In this document: piece after piece, positions 34,334 to 43,586 of the stretch
How positions within the stretch are numbered: position 1 is the stretch's first letter
How the letters are laid out: the number at the start of each line of letters is the position of its first letter
From: Candidatus Nitrososphaera evergladensis SR1
GTDB lineage: Archaea > Thermoproteota > Nitrososphaeria > Nitrososphaerales > Nitrososphaeraceae
DNA: 64,000 nt
Reading direction: 5' to 3'
Assembly: GCF_000730285.1 (NCBI RefSeq)
Contig: NZ_CP007174.1
Location: 124,001-188,000, forward strand
Program-made: the position numbers and the translations under genes
The notes under the pieces: model-generated
Told to the model about the DNA's origin: nothing
Database searches by the model: none
The model's input: the letters and a program-made list of their open reading frames with translations, nothing else

Positions 34334-34837
34334 ATGACCACCGCAACAACGATACCGCTTAGGGACAGGTTGGTTGTATTGAGCTGTTGGCTTGGTATTG
34401 CAATTACAATTCGCGTCATCCTGTACAACCTGCACTGGCTTGGAAGCTTGGGAGCAATAGGAATCACTTTTCTAATCATCACCCTTTTTCTAAAAAGTAA
34501 CTATGGCAAAAAGCACGACAAGAGATTCAAACGTGTATTGAGATATTGGTTTTCTAGAAAGTTTCAGTGGGCCAGCCTTGGCTTTCTAATCTTTGCAGTC
34601 TTTATGATAATTTCAATAGATAGAGGGTATGCTCGCTTTGGCGACAACATTGAAGCTTCCATAGAGCCCGGCCTCCATATTGCGGGATTGGACAGATTCG
34701 CATTTCTTGCCGCATATGCTGATCATTCTTCAAATGGTGTGTTTTCCTGGTCATCCTGGATAATCGTCTATGAAGATGCAGAATACCTGATTTTCCTTAT
34801 TCTAGTCAGGAAAGGACTTGTCTTCTCAGAGAGTTAG
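34334..34837 (+). CDS. Membrane protein of unknown function, 167 aa
   Basis: Three to four hydrophobic segments (LVVLSCWLGIAITIRVILY; LGAIGITFLIITLFL; WASLGFLIFAVFMIISI) with basic loops, then a soluble C-terminal part with a final short hydrophobic stretch (LIFLILVRKGLVF). ATG 34334 is preferred to an in-frame TTG three codons earlier. Not recognised. Confidence 0.6.
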   Translation: MTTATTIPLRDRLVVLSCWLGIAITIRVILYNLHWLGSLGAIGITFLIITLFLKSNYGKKHDKRFKRVLRYWFSRKFQWASLGFLIFAVFMIISIDRGYARFGDNIEASIEPGLHIAGLDRFAFLAAYADHSSNGVFSWSSWIIVYEDAEYLIFLILVRKGLVFSES

Positions 34838-35048
34838 GGAAATGATAATGTCCTTGGGAAAATATTTCTCATTGAGACGCCTTCATCGTTAGGAATTTGT
34901 TAATGTGTCGGAAAAGCGGCAGTCATAAAGTAATAGCACTATGAATGCACTACGACGATTGACTATGTTTTTCCAATAGCTTGATAAGATCTTTTTGTGA
35001 CAATAATCTCAACGCTATTGGTGATGCCGTATTGACGGCTGACCCTAA

Positions 35049-35405
35049 ATGTTCGATTTAAAGGAAGGAAGTAAAGGCAAAGAAAAAACAATGGAAAAGA
35101 ACGTCCTCATGAAAAGGGCAAACACCTTGGACGAAGGAGTCGTTGCTTTTGGAGAATGGTTAATGTCAGTTGATAATGATCCAGCTCGGTCAGCTTCCTG
35201 CGGCCCGCTTTCTCTAAAGAAATTTGTAGCAGATGAATACGCAGTCCTCATGGACGCTTCTCTTGGAGAGCAAGTCGTGGTGGAAATTGTTGATGGCATT
35301 CCAGAATGCAAAAAATGCGCCGACCCCGATTGCATGCATATAGGCTTTACAATTTGCGCCTCGCAGATGATGAACAGAAGAAATGGAATGGTAAACTTCA
35401 CTTAG
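35049..35405 (+). CDS. Hypothetical protein with Cys cluster, 118 aa
   Basis: Acidic soluble protein with a C-terminal cluster CKKCADPDCMHIGFTIC (residues about 92-108), a candidate metal site (Cys4 with His). N-terminal half helical (ANTLDEGVVAFGEWLMSVD), central strands (EQVVVEIVDGIPE). ATG 35049. The equally long ORF on the other strand is a shadow of this one, given the ordered Cys pattern here. Family common in this group but function unknown. Confidence 0.65.
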   Translation: MFDLKEGSKGKEKTMEKNVLMKRANTLDEGVVAFGEWLMSVDNDPARSASCGPLSLKKFVADEYAVLMDASLGEQVVVEIVDGIPECKKCADPDCMHIGFTICASQMMNRRNGMVNFT

Positions 35406-35688
35406 GTTTTAATCGCTAGTCATATTCTTGTTGTTACTGTTGCTGCTAGATTTCGTTTTGTAGCCATAGTTGCTGTCGTCGCATTTTTTTGCTTCTGCGG
35501 CGTCAGAACTGATATTAGGGACGCTGGCAGAAAGTAAATTGAGTGGGGAACAGGTTATGTTATTTTACTATCACATCCTCAGGACAGGAAGTTAGGACAA
35601 AGGAGAAGAGAAATTGCATGCATCAAATTAAGATGAATAGCAACTTTGTTCCCTATGTAAAGGAACTGAAGGCAGGCATTAGGTAATC

Positions 35689-38016
35689 TTGTCTACATCA
35701 AATCAGCCAGAAGTAAAAAACAAGGAGACGGCAGCCGCAGCAGCAACAACAGAGATTCTCTACGGCGCCGAAAATGCGGTGGAGAGAGGAATAAAGTTCA
35801 TGTCAAATGTACAAAAACGAATGGATATTACTTTTGATCACAGAGGTCCTTCCATAGTAGTCGAGATACCCTCTTACTGGGACGGATATCTTGACATCAT
35901 AAGAAGAGGGGGAGAAATCAGAGTTGTTACGGAGATCACTTCTGCAAATGTGAACTATTGCAAGCAAATCGCAAAAATTGCCAAGGTCCGCCATTTGAAC
36001 GGGATGATAGGAGGCATCGCGATGAATGAAACAGAGTACATGGCTACCACAACGCTGGAAGAAAGCAGACCCCTGACACAAGTTATTTACAGCAATGTAG
36101 ATGAAGTTGTAAGACAAGGTCGTTGCCTATTTGAAAGCCTCTGGGAAAATGCGATTCCCGCCGAAGACAGGTTAAGGGAAATTGAGGAAGGGGTAGAGCC
36201 GGAAAGGACACGTGTAATGCACGGGTCTGATCAAATCCTCAACTGGACAATGGAATCCTTCTCCAAAATAAGAGAAACCTTTGATAGCTGCATGACTTCT
36301 GACGGCCCTTCAATACTTTTTGAGAATGCAGCTCTAATGAAAGCATACGCCCAACTGAAGGATAGGGGAATAAAGTTAAGGTTCCTCACCGAGATTACCG
36401 CAGACAACCTGCCCTACTGTAAGCAGATTGCAAAAATCGCCGAAGTGCGACACCTTGACAGAGTCAAGGGCACATTTGGCATAGCAGACAAAAGGCAGTA
36501 TGCTGCAAGTGGAATTGCACACAAAGGAGAGGTGCCTTCCAGACTCATTGTGAGCACTGTAAGGGTTTTTGTCGAGCATCAACAGTATTCATTTGATGCT
36601 CTGTGGGAAAAGGCGATGAGCGCAGAGCAGAGGATAGGGCAAATTGAGGAAGGCTTGGAGCCTGAGTATATAAAGACGATAGACAATTCCGAGGTGCAAC
36701 GTATTGTATACGAGTTACTTGATAAGGCCCAGGAGGAGGTACGAATAATTTTTTCAACAGCCAATGCGTTTCGCCGCCAAAAACGGGCGGGAGGCTTGCA
36801 ACATTTAATTGCGATTGCAAAAAAGCGTAGACTAAGGATCAGGCTTCTTGCGCCACTAGACAAGAATATACAAAAAGAATATGAAAGATTTGTAAGAGAA
36901 CTTCCGCCTGCATCACATCATCATCATCATCCTCATAATCAAGACGACAAACAGATTGTTGATATTAGATATATCGAGCCCGGCTGGCACAGCAAAATTT
37001 CTCTCTTGATAGTTGACTCAAGATTCTCTTTGGCCGCTGAATTGAGAGACGATACAAAAGAAACTGTCAATGAGGCCATAGGTCTTGCAACTTTGTCAAA
37101 CAGCAAGGCCACGGTGTCGTCGTACGTTTCGATGTTTGAGAGCATGTGGATGCAAAGTGAACTACATGAAAAGCTTAAAGTACACAGCAAAATGCAGCAT
37201 GAATTCATCAACATTGCAGCCCACGAGCTTCGAACTCCAATTCAGCCGATAATTGGACTGTCCGATGTTCTTTACATCAATACAACGGATGACCGCCAAC
37301 GCGAACTTGTTACCATCATAAATAGAAATGCAAGGAGGTTGAAAACGCTTGCAGAGGATATCCTTGATGTTACCAAGATAGAAAGCCATTCTTTGAAATT
37401 GCAGAAAGAGCATTTCAATCTGAGGGAGTTGGTAGCGGATACCATACAGGATGTCAAGACCTCGCAGGAATACAAGGACAGCAAAGTGCAATTATTTTAC
37501 AAGTCTGGAGGAGATCAAGACGAGGACAGTGATGGTGGTAGTGACGATGATATTGTGGTAGAAGCAGACAAAGAAAAAATAATGCAAGTAATCCGCAATC
37601 TTTTGGACAATGCATTAGAGTTTACAAATGAAGGAGGAGTTGTAAATGTGGAAGTGGCGAAAATGCATACAAATAACGACTATGGCGAAGCCGCTTCCGA
37701 TCTTGCCGCCGTAGTATCCATCAAGGATACAGGCGCTGGAATAGCGCCAGAGATACTCCCCGTAATGTTTGATAAGTTTGTCACAAAGTCTAACAGAGGC
37801 ACTGGTTTGGGGCTGTTTATTTCAAAGGGAATAGTAGAAGCTCATGGCGGCAGGATATGGGGTGAGAACAATTACTATTGTTACAACAGGGGTGACGGTG
37901 GTGGCAGCAAGGAGAAGAAAGGTAAGAAGAAGGGCGCGACTTTTACATTTACTCTGCCATTAAAAAATAAAGACTGTCGGTTCATAAGGCCTTCCGCAAA
38001 AAATATTGCGCTTTAA
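35689..38016 (+). CDS. Sensor histidine kinase with triplicated N-terminal sensory module
   Basis: 775 residues, no membrane helix, so cytoplasmic. Residues about 24-165 and 176-322 are internal duplicates (both contain TEITSANVNYCKQIAKIAKVRHL-like blocks ending in FxxLWExA), and 323-495 is a third, more divergent unit ending SSYVSMFESMWMQ. The fold resembles phospholipase-D-like sensory domains of archaeal kinases, but the HxK motif is missing, so it is probably a non-enzymatic sensor. The kinase core follows: His512 in FINIAAHELRTPIQP, N box NLLDNALEFTNEGG, G1 DTGAGIA, G2 GTGLGLFISK. An unusual run of five His is near residue 406. Start codon TTG 35689. No receiver attached; it may phosphorylate the lone receivers nearby. 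Confidence 0.88.
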   Translation: MSTSNQPEVKNKETAAAAATTEILYGAENAVERGIKFMSNVQKRMDITFDHRGPSIVVEIPSYWDGYLDIIRRGGEIRVVTEITSANVNYCKQIAKIAKVRHLNGMIGGIAMNETEYMATTTLEESRPLTQVIYSNVDEVVRQGRCLFESLWENAIPAEDRLREIEEGVEPERTRVMHGSDQILNWTMESFSKIRETFDSCMTSDGPSILFENAALMKAYAQLKDRGIKLRFLTEITADNLPYCKQIAKIAEVRHLDRVKGTFGIADKRQYAASGIAHKGEVPSRLIVSTVRVFVEHQQYSFDALWEKAMSAEQRIGQIEEGLEPEYIKTIDNSEVQRIVYELLDKAQEEVRIIFSTANAFRRQKRAGGLQHLIAIAKKRRLRIRLLAPLDKNIQKEYERFVRELPPASHHHHHPHNQDDKQIVDIRYIEPGWHSKISLLIVDSRFSLAAELRDDTKETVNEAIGLATLSNSKATVSSYVSMFESMWMQSELHEKLKVHSKMQHEFINIAAHELRTPIQPIIGLSDVLYINTTDDRQRELVTIINRNARRLKTLAEDILDVTKIESHSLKLQKEHFNLRELVADTIQDVKTSQEYKDSKVQLFYKSGGDQDEDSDGGSDDDIVVEADKEKIMQVIRNLLDNALEFTNEGGVVNVEVAKMHTNNDYGEAASDLAAVVSIKDTGAGIAPEILPVMFDKFVTKSNRGTGLGLFISKGIVEAHGGRIWGENNYYCYNRGDGGGSKEKKGKKKGATFTFTLPLKNKDCRFIRPSAKNIAL

Positions 38017-38345
38017 GGGCTGTTGCTTCCCTGTCGGAATAGATACGTCGTGTATATTATTCAATAATACGTCCCTACCTGCCGCACCAAGATGTCAAAA
38101 ACGGTTTGTAGCAGAGAGCAAAAATACAACGTTAGAAAATCAATTCTCCCTTATGCAGCTAGGCTATATATCTGACAGAAGAATCTCATTAGATAAATTC
38201 AGCTAGTAGCTCTAGCTGCATCTTAGAGCTGACTTTTGTACAAGATGTTTTTCACATTACAAACTCATTATACTTCGACAATCGTATAATGTGTCTGGCT
38301 AGAAACGAACGGGGTTTTAGCACCGATGTACATGAGAGCACACCG

Positions 38346-38386
38346 TGCCCCTACCTAGTGAGTTGTACCTTTTGCAGGTAGGGGCA
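38346..38386. repeat. Hairpin element (GCCCCTACC type)
   Basis: tgcccctacct (38346-38356) and aggtaggggca (38376-38386): 11-bp perfect stem, 19-base loop. Confidence 0.65.
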
Positions 38387-38698
38387 ACAATTTACCAAAT
38401 CAAAATCGACAAAACGCGCAAAAACGTATAGAAGATAAACCAGCGCAAAAATCATGTCTTGACTCCACAATTTGGGTCATCGACGAGTAACGAAAATAGA
38501 TCAGTGCAGGCTGCCAAAACGTTATTTGTCGAATCAGTCTTTGACTGTATTATGGCTTGTTTTTAGCAGCAATGCCTAGCTAAGAAATAATGAGTTTTTG
38601 CTTCACTATGATAAATCATACAATATACTTGGGTAATGTGATTTAGAAAATAATAATTACTTACTTTGGTTGTACAATGTTTATCAGGTGCGTTCTAG

Positions 38699-38795
38699 CA
38701 ACCGTGCCTGAGCAAGTCAAGCATAACCCCAAGTGACCGTGTGAAGCCGACCCCTGCCCGCCATCTGATCATAATACCCAGATGGGTAGGGGTCG
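38699..38795. repeat. Array element with CCTGAGC box and long hairpin, copy 1
   Basis: Begins caaccgtgcctgagcaagtc, then ataacccc, then the stem cgacccctgccc (38748-38759) / gggtaggggtcg (38784-38795) that continues as catctg/cagatg: about 17 bp with a 3-base bulge. Same leading box as 39117. Confidence 0.65.
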
Positions 38796-38839
38796 ACCAA
38801 ACTAACCAAGACTTGATTTTGATTTGTGCATTAAAAATT

Positions 38840-38925
38840 GCGCGAGCCAGCGTGATTCTCGTGCCTGAGCAAGTTTTACATCATACCTCAAACTAGCCAC
38901 AACCCCTCGTAACGCCGACTCGCGC
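38840..38925. repeat. Array element GCGCGAGCCAGCG ... CTCGCGC, copy 1
   Basis: Closed by gcgcgag (38840-38846) / ctcgcgc (38919-38925). Its interior shares gagcaagt and gccacaac with copy 2 at 39260-39346, 420 bp downstream. Confidence 0.65.
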
Positions 38926-39116
38926 GAAGTCTAGGCAAGGACGTTTGGTAATAATGTAGTGCTCAGAAAAGTTTGTTCGCGCGGCAAAAATTGGCTTGCC
39001 GTTGTCTGCTTATTTGTAGATAAGTAAGCCACCTTAAGGTAGCAGCTTTACTATCTCGTCAGTAAGCAAGCCTTAAAGGCTACACTATGTTGCTTGTCTA
39101 CTATCAGGCATGAAGG

Positions 39117-39225
39117 CAACCGTGCCTGAGCAAGTCTTCAAACAGCATCATAACCCCAATCTATGTCTGCATACAAGACCCGGCCTCTACTCAGATTGCC
39201 ATGTCTGACTAAGTAGAGGCCGGTC
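39117..39225. repeat. Array element with CCTGAGC box and long hairpin, copy 2
   Basis: Starts with the same caaccgtgcctgagcaagtc box as 38699 (418 bp apart), then ataacccc, then hairpin ggcctctact (39182-39191) / agtagaggcc (39212-39221) with a further caga/tctg inside. Confidence 0.65.
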
Positions 39226-39259
39226 GTCAAATTACAAAGTGTCTTTTATTTTTAGAGAT

Positions 39260-39346
39260 GCGCGAGCCAGCGTTTCATACCCGAGCAAGTCACAACATGA
39301 TACTATACCCCATAAAGCCACAACGCCCGAACATGCTGACTCGCGC
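39260..39346. repeat. Array element GCGCGAGCCAGCG ... CTCGCGC, copy 2
   Basis: gcgcgag (39260-39266) / ctcgcgc (39340-39346), 87 bases; counterpart of 38840-38925. Interior again has gagcaagtc and agccacaac. Confidence 0.65.
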
Positions 39347-39744
39347 AAAACAAGATCGACTGTCACGAGTATTAATGTATGTCTCGTTATTGTAATTGCA
39401 AATGGTTCGACAATGGGCAAAGTTGACACATTTGGTCAAAAAGAGACAAATGTGTTATTTTGCGCCTTATCTATGATGCTAGGCCATTATTTTGATTCTG
39501 TCGTGCTTTATTCGTCGATGTACGAAAACAAGTCGCCGATATTGTCTAAACCAAGTGTGCTACCTAACAGACTAGTCACCGTTTGGGCAGCCAATTTCTC
39601 TAGGTATTTTCATGTCACTTTAGCACGCAGCCATATCGTACAAGAGCACCGATTCGATTGATAGTGCGTCTTTAGCGAAAGTAAGTCATTTTTACTATGA
39701 ACGTGAACTAGTTCTATCGGGCACATACAACGGCCGGTAGTAGT

Positions 39745-39815
39745 GCCTGATAGCCCCAACGTAGAGACGCCGTAACTGCCCCTACCAAATTTGTGCACTT
39801 GGTCCTGGTAGGGGC
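39745..39815. repeat. Array element, divergent last copy
   Basis: tgcctga ... agccccaa ... followed by hairpin gcccctacca (39778-39787) / tggtaggggc (39806-39815), the same stem core as 38346. Confidence 0.5.
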
Positions 39816-40039
39816 CATATAGACAAAACACGTAGTCACTGGCAGGTTACAGTTTGTCAAAATATGTATGACATCGATAAATCACCCGCAACAATGCCTG
39901 GTGCTCGACACCCTGTATCTCGCATTACGAGCTCCGCACATACCCTGAATCGATTACATAATAACCTGAGCTCTTGGCGCGGATATACAACCGCCCTCCC
40001 CCGCCTCTTTAGAAGAGTTATGATTTTGTATTGTGAGAT

Positions 40040-40430
40040 TCAAACATCCGCTTCAGCCATGATTCTTTCAGCATTTCTGATTATGATAGCAGCATCATAA
40101 GGCTTGGCGCAACCGATGCCCAAGTAATGTTCTTGATCAATTGGAACTAGAAATGCCTTCATCTTTTCGTGACTTATGATAATGTGCTCGACCTTTCCGT
40201 ACAGCGGTTCGTTTGTGGATACCTGAGTTAGCATCGTCAATCCTTGAAGATACATCTGTTCAATTCCTCATTACTAGGTAAAGGTACTTCAGCTTTTTTT
40301 GCCTGCGCCACTGGCTCTACTCCTCTGAGTACACTAACAATGAATATCTTGTTGTGCGAATGTATGCTCAAAGTCCAAATCCTCTTCCCTTTTTCTACAT
40401 ACGAGGTTTTAAGTTATACCGATATAGTTC
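40040..40430 (-). pseudogene. Frameshifted DUF6659-like (roadblock-type) protein
   Basis: Minus-strand reading gives the C-terminal half MYLQGLTMLTQVSTNEPLYGKV... in one frame (40040-40255), and upstream, in another frame, VEKGKRIWTLSIHSHNKIFIVSVLRGVEP then PLPSNEELN ending at a stop. Together they match the layout of the intact relative at 44722-45159 (IRFVGLASRNGELVAHLQRRG ... SVLYSITAYENIQRITVPI). The frames meet near 40253-40262, suggesting a one-base indel. No clear start codon is left. Either a pseudogene or a sequencing error. The family is thought to contribute small signalling or scaffold proteins. Confidence 0.45.
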
Positions 40431-40542
40431 ATGGAAACACTATGGACTGAATTTGAGTATCCTTTATCTAAGATGAAATATCGACACAACGCCGAGCGCA
40501 AAAAAGAGAGAGAAGGATTTCTTTTTCTTCCCAATAAGGGCT

Positions 40543-40722
40543 TTAGGCCACGATTGTTGCGGCATTGTTCTCTGGAGCTGCCGCTACCTCTGCTTTCTTT
40601 GATGATGACTGTGATAATGTCTTGTTGTTGTTCTTCTTCTTGCGATATAGTATTATTCTCTTGCCCTTTGCTTTTGCAGCGAGATGTTTTGCTCTGACTC
40701 TCGAATAGACCTTTTGTTGTTG
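40543..40722 (-). other. Basic coding-like stretch without a start codon
   Basis: A 60-codon open frame rich in Lys, Ala, Asn and Ser (KHLAAKAKGKRIILYRKKK, then NNNK and AEVAAAPENN) ends at TAA 40543-40545, but neither ATG, GTG nor TTG lies between the upstream stop and the core. Alternating K/A pattern looks coding; may be a decayed gene or use an unusual start. Confidence 0.25.
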
Positions 40723-40850
40723 TTATTCCTTTTTTCTTATATCATCCAACTATCTGTGCATTCACACTGATATCACATGTAATCAATGCTCCTGCATTGC
40801 TTGCAGAATAAACGTCCTCGCTAAATGCCACACCCGGAAAATTTGTGTTG

Positions 40851-42296
40851 ATGAAGACGACGACGAAGAAATTTCCTATGATGACTCTTGCCGTTGCAGT
40901 AGCGGCATCCATAGCGCTAACAGGAGTTAGTGGATACTTTGTTCTGCAGCCAGGCAATTCCGAAGAAATACTGCAGAATTCTGCACAGGGGAAAGGAACG
41001 GCAGACGACGACACTTCGCGTGGAGATGCGCAGAAAACTGTCGAGTACACGCTAGTAGGAGAAAATACGACGCTTGAAATAGCACCTGGGGTCAGAGTTG
41101 AAGCTTGGACATACAATGGGACGATACCGGGGCCCGTCCTTCGAGCCACAGAAGGGGACAGAGTTGTCCTTCACTTCATAAACAAAACTCCAATGTCTCA
41201 TACAATACATCTTCATGGCGACCATGATGAGAAGGATGATGGAGTCTTTCAGGTGGTCAAACCCGGCGAGACGTACACGTACGACTTTATCGCTGGGCCT
41301 CCCGGAGCGTTGATGTACCATTGCCACGTGATGCCTGTGACGCAGCACATACGTATGGGTCTTTATGGTGCGTTGATAGTCGATCCAAAGGAAGGCCTTT
41401 CGCCAGCCAGGGAATACGTTCTAGTGGCAGGCGAATATGACACCAAGGACCAAGTTACAAACAACCCCGAGTACGTCTTCTTTAACGGCTATGCAGACCA
41501 GTACTGGGATCATCCCTTAGAAGTAAAGACAAACGAGACAGTCAGAGTGTATTACGTAAACATGGGTGCATCACCAGCATACGGCTTCCACATCCACGGC
41601 ACCATCTTTGATGCCTACGCATCAGGAATCTGGGAAAATACGCCTATGAAGGTACAGACATGGGAGGTAGCCGCAGGCAATGGTGCAATATTTGAGGCCA
41701 AGTGGCCTTGGGAGGGAAGATACCTATTCCACCTTCATGGCCTGCCGGAGGAAAAGGGCACAATGGCCTACTTTAACGTCACAAATGCTCCTACAAGCGC
41801 AGTAGACGGCGTAGACATTGCCAAAACAAAATCAATCAACATGATTGGATGGCAGGAAGACCTTGCAAGAAAGCTGCAAAAGCAAGATGCGTCTGGAACG
41901 CCAAGTGTAGATGCATCGTTATCAGAGTCGCCACATGGTGGACATCAGATGATGGATGGGGTTAATGGCAACAATGGCAAGGAGGCAAACAAAAAAGTAG
42001 AAGCCGGCAGCGCTGTGCCAGTGCAAACCAACACGGTGGTCATGCCCAAGGGTGCGGCAGCTGATGACAGCAAGAGCTTTGAACCATCCAGCATTACCGT
42101 AAACGCAGGAACCACTGTAACTTGGAGAAATGACGACAACACGTTCCACATAGTCGCCAGCAAGGCAGAGGGCGTATTTGCATCGGATCTTATCTCGCAA
42201 AAAAAGACATTTGAGCATACATTCGCAGAACAAGGTACCTACGATTACTATTGCTCCCTGCACCCATGGATGACAGGAACTGTGAACGTAAAGTAA
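40851..42296 (+). CDS. nirK: NirK-type two-domain multicopper oxidase with fused cupredoxin
   Basis: About 481 residues from ATG 40851; signal/anchor at 10-32. Two cupredoxin domains form the two-domain multicopper oxidase: type-2/3 ligands in HTIHLHGDH, type-1 ligands in MYHCHVMPVTQHIRMGLYG, second-domain FHIHGTIFD and YLFHLHGLPEEKG. After a His/Met/Asn-rich linker (PHGGHQMMDGVNG) a third, plastocyanin-like domain follows with ligands His, Cys, His, Met in DDNTFHIVAS and YDYYCSLHPWMTG. This matches NirK of archaeal ammonia oxidizers, which reduces nitrite to NO and is implicated in ammonia oxidation; the fused cupredoxin probably feeds electrons. Extracellular face. Followed by a ribbon-helix-helix gene on the same strand. 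Confidence 0.85.
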   Translation: MKTTTKKFPMMTLAVAVAASIALTGVSGYFVLQPGNSEEILQNSAQGKGTADDDTSRGDAQKTVEYTLVGENTTLEIAPGVRVEAWTYNGTIPGPVLRATEGDRVVLHFINKTPMSHTIHLHGDHDEKDDGVFQVVKPGETYTYDFIAGPPGALMYHCHVMPVTQHIRMGLYGALIVDPKEGLSPAREYVLVAGEYDTKDQVTNNPEYVFFNGYADQYWDHPLEVKTNETVRVYYVNMGASPAYGFHIHGTIFDAYASGIWENTPMKVQTWEVAAGNGAIFEAKWPWEGRYLFHLHGLPEEKGTMAYFNVTNAPTSAVDGVDIAKTKSINMIGWQEDLARKLQKQDASGTPSVDASLSESPHGGHQMMDGVNGNNGKEANKKVEAGSAVPVQTNTVVMPKGAAADDSKSFEPSSITVNAGTTVTWRNDDNTFHIVASKAEGVFASDLISQKKTFEHTFAEQGTYDYYCSLHPWMTGTVNVK

Positions 42297-42794
42297 GAAG
42301 GAGGAAAAAATAAGACCGCCGGATTTTTCTTCCCTCTCTTCTATTTCTCGCTCATCTACCTCCACATACACACACCTTCCTCCACTTTTCTTTGACCACT
42401 ATAGACGGCGACCTAACCCACAAACAGACATTTTACATTCTGATTTTCCTATCTTCCCTAGTCTTTCATAATATATGTAAAAAACCACACATCTGCCTGC
42501 CGCGCAATTTTTTTGTGATTCTATTCATTTGCGCATGATTGCTCTGTATTCACAAGTATTATTATCATATTGTCCAGAGAGTCTGGCAGGGGTTGTGTCA
42601 CATCAAAAGATATGCAGCAGCAGCTGCTATTCTTCAGTCAGAAAGGAATGACAAAAACAACATCAACCGAAGCAATAACAAGAAGATCAGTAATAACAAT
42701 AGTAGTAGTAGTAGCAGCAGCAAAACTATTCTTCAGGATACACGGAGCAGAAAAAAAGGAACAGGGGTAGCAGCAGCGACAGCTGCGAGTTACA
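42297..42794. other. Intergenic region between nirK and the RHH gene
   Basis: About 500 bases, low complexity (AAC, AGT/AGC triplet runs at 42660-42725) and poly-A tracts; I see no gene I can support. Confidence 0.4.
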
Positions 42795-43403
42795 ATGGCA
42801 GGAAAAAAAGAAAGACTAGCCGGTAAAAGCAGACCTCTGTTACTGCGCATCCCATCCAACCTGCTAGAGTCCTTGAAAATTGAAGCTGCCAAAGATGATG
42901 CCAGCGTTAACTCGTTCATAACCACGGTCTTGAAAAAGTACATCTCATGGGGTCGTTATCAGGAAAGGCTAGGCTTCATGCCCCTTCACAAGAGCATGGT
43001 AAAGACCATGCTTGAGAAACTTACCCCGGAGGAAATCGAGGAGGTTGGCAAGATGCAGAAAGATCAGACCATAAGGGATTTTTTGCTATTTGAGTCAGGC
43101 TATAACCTAAAGAGCTTCATACAGTGGATTAGGCTGAGATGCAGAGTTCTGGGTTTTGACCTGCGGATCAAGGAAGAGTTCGAGCCAGATTACACCATCT
43201 TTGTCATGATTCATCACGATATGGGAGAGAATTGGTCGCTCTATTACAAGGGCATGTTTTCTGCCGTCTTGCAGGAACTATTGCCGCCGGATGAAAAAGC
43301 CTACGATCAAATAATTTTCGAAACCAACAGGACGTCATTTGCCATGCATATTGTAGGATTGAAAGTAGATGATGATATGAAAGAAATAATGAGCGTTGAT
43401 TGA
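42795..43403 (+). CDS. Ribbon-helix-helix protein with C-terminal domain, 202 aa
   Basis: N-terminal part RPLLLRIPSNLLESLKIEAAKDDASVNSFITTVLKKYI (residues 13-50) is a ribbon-helix-helix DNA-binding domain (strand, helix, S-x-N turn, helix). The remaining 150 residues form a mixed alpha/beta domain (RVLGFDLRIKEEFEPDYTIFVMIHHDMGENWSLYYKG) that may sense a ligand or metal (HH pair). Its position just downstream of nirK makes it a candidate regulator of nitrite or copper metabolism; this is inference only. Confidence 0.7.
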   Translation: MAGKKERLAGKSRPLLLRIPSNLLESLKIEAAKDDASVNSFITTVLKKYISWGRYQERLGFMPLHKSMVKTMLEKLTPEEIEEVGKMQKDQTIRDFLLFESGYNLKSFIQWIRLRCRVLGFDLRIKEEFEPDYTIFVMIHHDMGENWSLYYKGMFSAVLQELLPPDEKAYDQIIFETNRTSFAMHIVGLKVDDDMKEIMSVD

Positions 43404-43543
43404 TACACACATAGTAGAGGACACTCGTGTGTGTGTATAAACACACACGCGCACATTTGCATACAAGACAGAGAGCTTCGCTCAGCAGAGTTGCGCCAAC
43501 AGTATGTATGTAGTTAAAGATGATGTGAGAGAGAGATGACGTT

Positions 43544-43586
43544 GGCTCTGGTCCGAAGGCCTTGCTCTCCACCGGAACACAGAGCC
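43544..43586. repeat. Hairpin element
   Basis: ggctctg (43544-43550) pairs with cagagcc (43580-43586), extended by tccg/cgga with a bulge. Confidence 0.5.

Larger units (their letters stand above)
38017..40039. other. 2-kb noncoding region with repeated structured elements
   Basis: No ORF here has a coding look. The region carries at least six related elements, described as repeats at 38346, 38699, 38840, 39117, 39260 and 39778. Confidence 0.6.

Noticed and set aside
35045-35401. 118-codon ORF antisense to the hypothetical gene at 35049
   Set aside because: The plus-strand ORF has an ordered Cys cluster and normal composition; the antisense ORF is Ser/Thr/Phe-rich and lacks features.
39239-39661. 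140-codon ORF in the noncoding array
   Set aside because: It runs across the structured elements, has no domain pattern, and its sequence is not kept between array copies.
38346-39815. CRISPR array or integron attC array
   Set aside because: Repeats are not identical or evenly spaced, and are separated by more than 100 bases; no RYYYAAC/GTTRRRY boxes and no cas or integrase genes are seen.
42648-42770. 40-residue ORF with a Val/Ala-rich hydrophobic stretch upstream of the RHH gene
   Set aside because: The hydrophobic run comes from an AGT/AGC triplet microsatellite; no promoter or homologue supports it, so it was left out of the gene list.
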